Shown piece by piece: positions 9,550 to 21,500 of a DNA stretch of 35,746 nt. Source of the stretch: Phallusia fumigata (Eukaryota > Chordata > Ascidiacea > Phlebobranchia > Ascidiidae); assembly GCA_008931825.1 (NCBI GenBank), contig QXVZ01001736.1, positions 1-35,746 of the forward strand. The letters run 5' to 3'. Below the pieces are notes generated by a model, which saw only the letters and a list, made by a program, of their open reading frames with translations, had not been told where the DNA came from and searched no databases. Position numbers and translations under genes: made by a program. Position 1 is the first letter of the stretch; each line of letters starts with the position of its first letter.

Positions 9550-12500
9550 GTAAGTTTCAAACAATGCAGTTAACATGTTCTACACTGTCGAATATGAAAT
9601 AAAAATTAAACATTTTGGTTGCTGATGATTGTATTTTTAAAAAGGCACATAATTCGATTGACATGTTTTAGAAGGCATAAAAGTGACAGAATTGCCTGCC
9701 AGAAGCTTTAAAGATTGTTCTATCTCAGACTGGAATTACAATCATTACTTTCTCAGGGAGCCTCTGTCGAATGGTATGTGACAAGTATTACCTAATTATT
9801 ATATATTTCAAAATACCTGCATAGAGTGTGTAAAGCAGTGGTACACAAGCAACTTTTTGCTTGTTGGTGTAATGGATTGCAAAGATTGTCCATGGTATCA
9901 TAGTTTTGCATATATCACTTGAATTATCTCACAAAAGTCAAATAGTTGAACGGTCAGTCAGTTTTTGTAATAAGTGGGTAGCATTGAATCTTTGTAGTGA
10001 TAAATGAAGGGATCTCTGTTATAGAGTATTCTGGAAGTGTGTAGTATGTGTGCCAGTACATAAGGTTTGGGAAACACTGTTGTAAAGAGTGAATACATTG
10101 TGATACAAGCGTTTCAACATTTTAAATTGCCATTCATTTTTTTGGTTTCCAGGCAAATTTATAATTGAATTTCATGCAACTGTTACACAGAATCTTGCCG
10201 ATGGTGATATTTTGTATGTTTACATTTGTCATCAAAATTTTTGTTATGAAATGAAGTATGATTCCAGGTATGAAACCATTTTTAATATTTATGGGCCCAA
10301 TTTTAAAGGTGCCGCATGTTGTTTTCACTTTGTTTCTGTTTCTGTTTTTTTCCCTCTTGAACTTGTCCATCTGCTTTTGGAATAAACAGATTGTCCTACT
10401 TGAAAGACGTTTTCACAGGTGCTATATACGACGATGCTATTTGTTTCATCAACCTCATATTGCCAGTGGTTACCTGCTAGAGGGGGGAATCTCTGTCCTG
10501 CCATAAATATACTTGTGAGGAAATCCCCTTAAAATGGTGTAAATCCATTTAGTACTGTTTATCCAATCATTTTAGGCATGACTCACTTTCAAACTCTTAC
10601 TGGTGATAAGTCAGATTGTAAATTGTATCAATGTCATGTTTGTTTTTTTCCTGTAGCACCACTAATAATGCCAATTATCCCGAAATTGGGTCACATTAAC
10701 ATACAATGCCATAATTTCATAAATTTTAGNCAGGCGCAACAACACCTGAATACATTATGCTCGCAATGAGTCCACCATTGAGGTGCCTGCCTTATTGCGG
10801 TTCCTTTGGATCATTTTTTATTTGATTTTTTTAATTTAAAAGTTTGTGATGTTAATTTGGGTCAACCCAAGACAGGAAGTGCAAGGCAGTAGCATAAATC
10901 ATTTGGCCGGTTTTTAGATTGGACCATAGTGGTGTGTCATTCTATGTTTCGCTTAATGTTATAATGTTATACCCACCAACTTTGATGAGTTGAACACTCA
11001 AAAAAAAATCTGCTACTGTTGTATAATCATAGGGCAATTTTTAAAATACATACACAAAAAACAATCATGCAATTAATATCTAAGCTAACTATAGGATCTA
11101 TTGTAAAAAAATTGTAGAAAATATATACTCCTCTAAACCCCCTGCTAAATTTACGCAGTTTATAAATACAATTGGTCAGTCTGTTCATTTGAAAACTATT
11201 CAAATAGTTCAACATAAAAAATTTTGCAACATTTAATGAGTACAAATACATTTGTCAATTTATACCAATTCAATTCAAAATCATTATCTCAAAAGTTAAA
11301 AAAGTTAAATCTACATATTTTTTTGAATGACTGACAATGACAAGGATTTTTCATATTTGTGAATACAACCCCACAACTATTTGTCAAGTAATTGAATGCA
11401 CCAAAGTGTACTTCTTGTCTGGATATAAAAAATAAGCCTTTTTGCTGAAATAGCCATCCATGATATAGTGCTAGGATGGCCAACACATTAACTGCTTAAT
11501 TATTGAATGATCTCTGATCAAGCTAGCCAACTCATTTTAGAAGAAGTAGGTGCACATGTCCTGGCCTAGGACTACATAGAGGGCAAATTCCAAGGGCAAA
11601 ACTTGCTTTTCGTGTGTAATATCTGTTTAAAAATTTATTGCATTTTAACGTTTACTTGGTATGCTAGATCTTCCACGAATCTAACTGCCATGCTGGACAA
11701 GATTGTTTATGCCAGTCTGGATCAACCAGAATGCCTCCTGGTCCTTCCATTGTTGCAAATCCTGCGCAGTAGTGAAACAAAAATGTTGAAACCAAATCTG
11801 CCATGTTATGTCAGATGGGATGACCTGATCAAAAAATTTCAGAACAGTCAGTCTCAAAGGTGAGTAACAAAGTTGAAGGAAGTAAATGAATTGTTCCCTA
11901 TCAACTAGGCTATTGCACTAAATCAAGTAACTCATTTACATTAGCAAACTGCTAAACATGGCTGAACCAATTTTCAATTTGATCAAACCTTTTCCATGGC
12001 TTTGTGGAGTTTACCAAAATGTTTTGGACTTACAAACAACACACCAGTTGCTTTGCTATGATAAAAAGGCTTATCTGCAACTGTTTGATGTGCATGGTGT
12101 TTTAAAAAAACTACTGCTGTTTCGGGCAGAACTGGGCCACAAGGACAAGGTAACTTTTTTTTATGATTTTGTTATTTGCCCCTCAGATTATACTATTTTG
12201 TAACCTAAATAATAATTATAGGTCCCCTTCCTAAAGGGGGCACATATTGTTTTCACCCTGTTAGTTTTTGTTTTTTTCCATTTTTTTCTACCACGAGCTG
12301 CCCATGTCGTTTTGCCATAAAATGTTTGGTGGATTTGGATAAAACTTTCACAGCTGGTAGATATGATCATGAAGTTGTGCCCTCTGTTTCATTTGACCTC
12401 ATAGCCCTCGTGGTTACCCTGCTAGCCCCAAAAGGGTAAAACGTTTTTCAGATGCTTGCAAGCACCACAAACAAAAAGTTTCTGTGATCTTTCAAAAAGT

Positions 12501-15500
12501 TTCTGTGAAAAGTTTCATGTTAGGTTGGGCCATTGTGGTGTATCGATTGCTACAGTTTACTAAATAGCCCAAGCGGTTATCCCACTAGCCCCCTAAATAG
12601 GGTGAAATTTTAAAATGTCTGAATTGGATGAAATTTGTATATTTTGTATAACATGTCATTGCAGTGTATTGATTTCTATGTTTGACCCGATAGCCTCATC
12701 AGTTACCCCACTAGTCCCATAAAATGGGTCAAATTACTAAACAATGTTCGAACTAGGTGAAATTTGGACAGTTTGTCTAGCATGCCATGGTGGTGCATCA
12801 ATTGCTGTGTTTTACCATGAAGCGCCAGTGAATACCCCTCTAGCCCCTTAAAATGGGTAAAATTGTTAAACAATGTCCAAACTTGATGTAACGTGGACAG
12901 AACATGTAATTGTGGTGCACTGATTGCTTTTTTTATACCTCTGGCCTGGACATGTATGCCGGAAAACTCACAATGTAGAACTTTGCATGCGTGGGGACCC
13001 ATGCGTTTCTGCCAGCAGAAACAATCATGTCATAAATAGCGATCTATAGGACCCAATGTAAAATAAAGTAGGTAATATATTCTCTTTTAATCGGGTAATA
13101 GTGAAAAAAGAATTTCTATATATGGTAAGCCACTCTTCTAGTTAAACAACAGAAATCATAATCAGTTGACTGCAATAGGTTTTAAATGTAAAAATCTGTG
13201 TTATACACATGTTTGTGGTAAGTAATGCTTTCATAAATTATATTACACAAATACTTTATAGGGTTTGGAAAACAGTGACAAAGTAGCATTGTCTGTCATT
13301 CCTGATGACTTGGTCAAGGAAAGCGGGATTTTTCATGATATAAACCCACAAAAGTTGGATGTGCTGTTTAATTTTTTGAAACAGCAAAATCTTATAGAAT
13401 GGCTTGTGAAAAACTTTAATGGTATGTAACACAAATGCTCACTTTGGTAGTGTATATATATATCACACAATTTTTTATTCTTGGGAAAAAACTTTGTGAA
13501 GTAAAACATTGTTAAGGGTTATTTCAACCTGAAATATTGTCGTTTTTGTTAATACTCACTTTCTTGAACCATATTTAATGCATTTAGATATTGGGGAGGT
13601 ATTAGTGATGTGTGACCTTGCAATGATCTCTGCTGGTGAGACATCTATGGAGGTGGATCGAGTATCATGCTTCCTTAGTGCTGTCATGGGATTTGCCCCC
13701 CTTATTTTTGACCTGGCCAAAACAGCAGAAATGGAAGAATTTATGAAAGCATGTATGGAAGTTTGGGCCAATGTGGAAAGAGACCCGAATTTGGAAAGCA
13801 AATGGGTAATATATGTGTCTCTAGTGACATACTCCTTACATATTTGCAAGTTTAAGAAGAAAATTCACAACCACGTTGAAGTGTAATCAACAAAATGTTG
13901 CAGAAATCTATTTCCTATGAACTGCAATGGCTCGAAACAACCAAAGCCGTACAAGGATCAGTGGAGTTCTCGTTTCTAATCAGAGTCAACCAAATTAATA
14001 AACATGGAGTTTATGAAATTGGAGGGGAGGGAAAAATCATTGATGACTGTTTGCGGATAAAACTGCTTAAATCTGAAGTGATTTCCCTTGAAGGTTTGTT
14101 CACAATAGTATTGTTTCATAAATATGAGTCCCCTTCCTAAAGGGGATACACAATGTTTTTACTCAGTTTGTTGTTGCCTCTTTTAACAACTGATAAATAT
14201 GGTCATTGTGGTGTGGCATCATTTTTGTTTGACCCCATAACCCGAGTGGTTACCCCACTTGCCCCAAAAGGGTAAAACTTTTTTATGCTTGCACGTAACA
14301 CAATAAAAGGTTTCTATACATAGTGTTACATGAAGATAATTAAAATATGTACAATTGCTAATGGACTGTTTGTCTGAATTGAAACCTTTTAAAATGTGTC
14401 AAATTATCAAATAATATTAAAAGTGGATAAATTTAAGACAGTTTTTAGAACATACCATGTGGTACAATGATTGTTGTGTTTAACCCTATATTCCCTGAAG
14501 TTGACTAAGCCCTCTGAAGTTTGTATATTTGGTCATATTTCTTCTAATTCATTTTTCCTTTAACTCTTTCAAAAAATGAATAAACTATACAAAATGAATT
14601 AAAATATCTGCTGTCCTGACATATATTCATGACATCCTACAATTAATCAGTAACTTTGTAGTATGGGGACCCATGTGTTTTTGCAGAAACAGTCATGTAA
14701 TAAAAAGTGTAGGTAACTATGGGTCCCAGCATAATGAGGCTTCTTAGTTACGTAACATAAGCTTCTTAGTTGGATAATTGTGTATGCGGAATGATAACAT
14801 GGTGAGAGCCACCCTTGTAGTTCGATAAGCATCCAGTGTATCAGCTGATATGCCAACATGTCGGTGGGTAATGGGGTGGGCATTTTTTTATTAATTGGAT
14901 TTTTTGGTGTAGTTAACCCCAGGTTTTTACCAGACGATGTGGTGATGACACTTGTTGAACTTCATGACCTACAGTCCCGCCTCATGTTAATGGCTGGTGA
15001 AGCAGATAATGGAAAAAAAGTCGTNACACTTGTTGAACTTCATGACCTACAGTCCCACCTCATCTTAATTGCTGGTAAAGCAGAAAAAGGAAAAGAAGAT
15101 GTGAATAGATTTATTGATGTTTTGTCACTAGTTGAAAACTTGACAAAAATTTACATAAAACTGAAGTGGTCTGGTTGCATGTTGTTCAGAAATTGGAGTT
15201 TCACAATACGGTTTGTATGCATGAATATATATTGTGGTAAAGTGGACAATTTAAATTCATTTTTTAGATGCAATGATCAAAGAGGGCAGGCGTCGGTGTG
15301 TTTTGGCAACAAGTCATCTGCCAAAACTATCACTGGAAAATTGACTGAGGAACTTCAGAGACTTTTGTCTGTGCTTAATACTGCTTACAATGGGCAAGTT
15401 TAAACTGGTCTTTACTAGGTATATCTTTATAAACTAAACTTTGCTACTTATAATATAGATGGATAAAGTATTTAAATAAAATGCGAGCGAAGTACTACAA

Positions 15501-18500
15501 CCTGAATCACTACAACAATTACCAAATTACATACCTTCGCAAGAGCCTTGCTGTGATTAACATGCAAAAAGAGTGCGTTGATCAAACTAAGTGCTTGCTG
15601 TCAAGCATTTTGCCAGGCTGTTCCATAGAAAACATTGTGGATGTTTTGGATAAAGCCATTCGTAAACAGGATAATGAGGAAAGCATCAACTCAGATGACA
15701 TAGGTAAAATATTGCAGATTTATTAACACTTAGTTTGTACAATATGTGTTTTTGGTTAGTTTTTTTATGTTTTCTATCAAAAAAATTAAAAAAATGTTAT
15801 GACTCAAAATAAGACCACCAAGTTGTGTGATGACCTAAATTAATGTCACCAACTGACAAAAAAGGCTAAACAATCGCAGTAAAGAGAAAAACTTTCATTC
15901 AGTATATTGTTTAATGCCTAAAAGTACCAAAAGAATGAAAAAACATTGCAATTACAGATGAGTTGCATAAAAGTTTAAATACCAGAAAAAAGAGGTTGGT
16001 TCGTGAACTGGTGCGGGAAGATATTAACCAAAATGCTGCCAAGGCTGCAGTACAAGTTAAAAACCTGGACTTGGATGAGTGTTTTCTCTGGGCTTTGGAG
16101 AATGAGTTTAATGAGGAAAAGGTTCGGTCTTTGGCTGCAGAATTTGACAAACAAATGGGTAAATGATGGCCTATTTTCTACTTGTTTACTGTGATTTTGT
16201 TTTATTTCCATATCTTTTGTTACATAAAAGTTTATAGCCGTTTATTTAAGTGAGCTACATACAGTGTTTAGATGCAGTCAAAATATGCAGATACTTGATT
16301 AGATCCAGCTTTATATGTCTTGTAAACTTTTTTGTGTTATAAAATTGCTCAAAGCTGATGAATAAATGACTACTTACAGTAGCAAACCACACTATATTTA
16401 ATAGGCTATGACTTTGTCCGAATTTATCTCAGATGATGAGACCTTCGAAATTGTCAAGGATGTGATATACAATCGCAATAACTTGAGTTTGTCACAAATT
16501 ATTGAAATAATTCAACAAAATGTTGAGGATCAAGCTGAATGCAACATTGGGACAGTTGTAAACGCTGTGTGTGAGCATTACTTTAAAGAAACAGCTGTAA
16601 GTTACAAACACTTGTTTTGGTTTTTTCCTTTTCTAAAAGGGACACTCTCACTAGTTAACTCCATTTACTTTTGGTATAAATGCAAAACCAATTTTATACG
16701 GTCGAATGTAAATGTGGGTAAATTTGACTGTGTTTTTACGTTAACATTAGGCATAAAGTACTGTTTGAATGGCCAAAACATTTAGAAATGGCAAAGTTAT
16801 TGTGCTTATCTTAGAATTAGTTTTTGAACAACTGATTTTCATGTTAATAAAATAATATGCTGAAAGGAATCTATAAGTCTGTTTGATGTCAGCCTTATAA
16901 CTACAAAGACTTGACTTGACTTGACTTGAGTCGTCAATACCGAGAACACACCTCACTGGTCCTGCCATGCTTATGACTTACCACTTCTGTATTAAGACTT
17001 GTGAACTGACATTGGCAATTTCTAAAAATTTGACAGTTTGTAAACTGGGTTGTTGTGATTTCTAAATTGCTTTTATTTACAACACAGGGCCAGCACTAGC
17101 CCACCCACCCCAAAGCAGGTTGAATTGGTAAAATACTGATTTCTTTGTTTGACCCCAGTTTAATAAATTTTTTTGTTTGACCCCATGGCTAGATTCCCAA
17201 GTGGGTGAAATTTTCCTGCATTCAATAAAATTTTGACAGATTGTGATTTGAATCATTGTAGTGCGTCATCAGTTTTGTCTTAACCATCAACACTATTATT
17301 TACTCAAAGCACACACAATTTATTAAAAACATCAGATCATCATTACATGTTCACAGTATCTTAAACTTTCTATTACAAACTTTTCCTTCTGGACCACCTA
17401 TCTCTGGTAGTGGTCCTGCTAGCCCCCTCAAGTGGTCAAATTAGCAAAGAATGATCAAGGTGCTACTTTGGTGAACTGTGGAATTGGGCCATTATGCTTG
17501 TCCATTTAAGCCCCAAACCTAACCAGTGGCCCTGCTAGCCTCATGCAGAGGTCAGATAATACAATGTCTCAATCGAATTTAATCCCCTTCCACGAAGGGG
17601 AGACATATTGTTTTACTCTGTTTTCTTCTTTATTTCTTTTTTTCTGTCTAACGCGAGTTTGTTCCCACATTTGAGCATGAAGGAGTTGTCCAAATTTCTT
17701 CAAATTTTCACACATGATAGATGTGTATCCGAAGTTGTGCACTGTCAACTTTTTACCCGAATTCACCCATCTGTTCACCCACAGGCCCAAAAAATGTAAA
17801 AATTTTAAAACAGCTATATTTAACAAAGTAAGTTACATAGAAGTTTTCTATTTTGATAACTGGTAGAATGCAATGTATTGTAATGTATTTTGTGACTTTT
17901 GTTTCGATTCACCCACTTTTTTAACTTTTAACCCCAAAATTCTGTTTTTTCTTACACGAATTTGTTCCCACACTTTGGTCAAGAAAGAGTCATTCAAATT
18001 TCTTTGTATTTTCACATATGTTAGATGGATATCTGAAGTTATGCACTGACAACTTTTTACCACTGTTCACTCATAAGTTCACCCACGGGCCCCCCAAACA
18101 TAAATTTTAACACAGTAACAGCTATATTTAACACAGTAAGTATCCTAGAAGTTCCTATTTATGGGTCCCCTTCCTGAAGGGGACATATATTGTTTTCACT
18201 CTGTTTGTTTTTTGTTTTTTTTCTTTTTTCTACCCTGGAGCTTGTCCACGCACTTTTGGCATGAAATATTTGATGGATTTGGATGAAACTTTCACAGCTG
18301 GTAGATATGGTCAAGGCGGTGTGTCATCCTTTTCGATTGACTCCATAGCCCCAATGGTTACCTCGCTAGCCCCCAAAAGGGTGAAATATTTCCCTGCACT
18401 ATATCTATGCACTTTGGCATGAAATGTTTGGCGGATTTGGATGAAACTTTTACAGCTGGTAGATATGGTCATGGAGTTGTGTCATCAGTTTTTTTGACAT

Positions 18501-21500
18501 CGTGGCCTTAATGGTTACCTCGCTAGCCCCTTAATTGGGTCAAATTGTTAAACAATCTCCGAATTGGATGAAATTTGGACAGTTTGTATAACGTGTCATT
18601 GTGGTGCAATATTTCATGCGTTTTAACTTACAGCCCCAGCAGTTACCCCGAAAGCCCCCTAAAAAGGGTCAAATTGTTATACAATGTCTGAATGGCATGA
18701 AGTTTTGACAGTTTGTGTAACATGTCATTGTTGTGTAATAATTAATGTGTTTTACCCTGTAGCCCCAGCAGTTACCCCACTACCCCCTAAAATAGGTCGA
18801 AGTGTTAAACAATCTCCGAATTGGATGAAATTTGGACAATTTGTAGAACATGTCATTGTGGTGCTAAAATTGATGTGTGTTTTACCCCAAAGCCTTAGCA
18901 GTTACCCCACTAGCCCCCTAAAATGGGTCAAAGTATACCATACAATTATTCTACAACTTTCCATGTGTGGGGACCACAGACCTTGACCATTATGCCCTCT
19001 CAAGTGGTCAAATTATTATGGTATGTCCAAAGAGAGTGCAATCATGCAACCCAATAGTTACTGCAACTAGGGGACCAAGTGTAAAACAACACAGTGATTA
19101 TTCAACCTTTTTTAAGGGATTGTAGTATTTGTGGAATGGTTTTGTAGTGAGAGGTTGAACCTTCTAGTTTTTGACTTGTATTTAAACAGCAAACCATCAA
19201 AATCAAGCACACAAATGCAGGGCTCATACAGAAGTAATTATGGATCCCCTTTCTGAAGGTGACACATATTGTTCTCACTCTGTTTTTTTTTCTGCCATGC
19301 AGCTTGTTCATGCCATTTTGTCATGAAATGATTGGCAGATTTGGAGGAAACTTTCACAACTGGTAGATATGGTCTTGAGGTTGTGCCATCTGTTTTGTTT
19401 GACCTCCATAGCCCCATTGGTTACCCCACTAGCCCCCTAAAATGGGTCAAATATCAAACATTGTCTAAGTTGGTTGAAATTTACACATGTTGTAGAACAT
19501 GCCATCATGGTGAATTAATTTCTCTGTTTGATCTCAAAGTCCCAGGAATTGCCCTGTTCGCCCCTTAAAATGGTCAAATTGTGTGTGGGGTACATGGGTT
19601 CATAAAACATGTAATTACACTAAAAAAACTTAATATGAGTTAATATGTAGCTGGCACTGACAATGGATTTTGTAATAAATATGCCAGCTACGAGTTATCG
19701 TGCCAATGAAACTGCTTAGAATGAAGGGTTAGACAGACAGTAACACTCCCCAGTGCAATTTTTGAAAACTGTTCCACTGTTCTGGCAAATCCCACTGTGT
19801 TTCGTTGTGAGTTAGTACTTTATATTTTCTGACAGGAACCATAATATTCTAGATAGCTCGTAGTTGGCAGTGTACATGATAAACAATGTCAGAACTCAAT
19901 GAAATTTGGACAGCTTGGAAAACATGTCATTATGGTAGATTGCTGTGTTTACCTCTGAAGCCCCAAGTTGATATGCTAAGCCTATAAGCTTTGTAGATTG
20001 GGCCACAGTGGTGTGCTGTTCTGTTTTCTTAACCATTTTTATAATTACCAACTCTACAGATTATATGAAACTTATTATGGGTCCCCTTCCACGAAGGGGA
20101 CACATATTGTTTTTANTCATATTGTTCTCACTCTGTTTTTTTTCTGCCATGCAGCTTGTTCATGCCATTTTGTCATGAAATGTTTGGCAGATTTGGAGGA
20201 AACTTTCACAACTGGTAGATATGGTCTTGAGGTTGTGCCATCTGTTTTGTTTGACCTCCATTGCCCCATTGGTTACCTCACTAGCCCCCTAAAATGGGTC
20301 AATTATCAAACAATGTCTAAGTTGGTTGAAATTTACACATGTTGTAGAACATGTCATCATGGTGAATTAATTTCTCTGTTTGATCTCATAGTCCCAGGAA
20401 TTGCCCTGTTCACCCCTTAAAAGGGTCAAATCTTGTGTGGGGTACATGGGTTCATAATAAATGTATTTACACTAAAAAAACTTAATGTGAGTTAATATGT
20501 AGCTGGCACTGACAATGGAATTTGTAATAAATATGCCAGCTACGAGTTATAGTGCCAATGAAACTGCTTAGAATGAAGGGTTAGACAGACAGTAACACTC
20601 CCCAGTGCAATTTTTGAAAACTGTTCCACTGTTCTGGCAAATCCCACTGTGCTTCGTTGTGAGTTAGTACTTTATATATTTCCTGACAGGAACCATAATA
20701 TTCTAGATAGCTCGTAGTTGGCAGTGAACATGATAAACAATGTCGGAACTCGATGAAATTTGGACATCTTCATTATGGTAGATTGCTGTGTTTACCTCTA
20801 AAGCCCCAAGTTGATATGCTAAGCCTATAAGCTTTGTAGATTGGGCCGCAGTGGTGTGCTGTTCTGTTTTCTTAACCATTTTTATAATTACCAACTCTAC
20901 AGATTGTATGAAACTTATTTAAAATGTCTGCCACAATTTAGACATGTATATAGATTGATGCATAATTCTCTACTTCACTTGTATGGGTACCCATCCATTT
21001 TTGCCTGCAGAAACAATCATGCCAATGTGACCCAATGTAAAAGAATGTAGTGAACATATATGTATATCCAATAAAAGTTGAGTGATAGTGTATATAGAAT
21101 GGCAACCTGGTGAAAGCCACCCTTTTAGTTTTACTTGTTGTTATCTGTATGCTATCCAAGGTTAATAAAACCAACCAGATGCTTATGATAATTAGTTTAA
21201 ATCCAACTTTGTGACAGGTTACCTCTTTAAGTGACTGTGTCAGTCTTGAACACTTGGGTATATTTTTGGAAATGTTGAGAAAAGCAAACAAAAGAAAAAG
21301 TATCATTAAGAGAGAATGGCCACATGAGTTTGCCCTTGGCAAGCCGAACCTGGTCATCTGTAATGCAAGTGCAATGTGGAGAAACGTGTTGTCTGTATAC
21401 ATGGAAAGTAAAACACAGCCCCTTCCATCAGCTTTAGAGGTCCTGGTCTGCTCAGAAACTACCACAAAAGAAGATGTTGAACTTTTGCTGAGGAGAGCAA

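Noticed and set aside
12217-13143. Canonical Helitron call for the hairpin-headed repeat
   Set aside because: The tail ends CTAG, which fits CTRR, but the hairpin is at the opposite end and no TC start is visible, so only a Helitron-like hypothesis is kept.
19332-20420. Two similar 78- and 140-aa + strand frames
   Set aside because: They are translations of the duplicated composite repeat core and head. The longer one even crosses the n.
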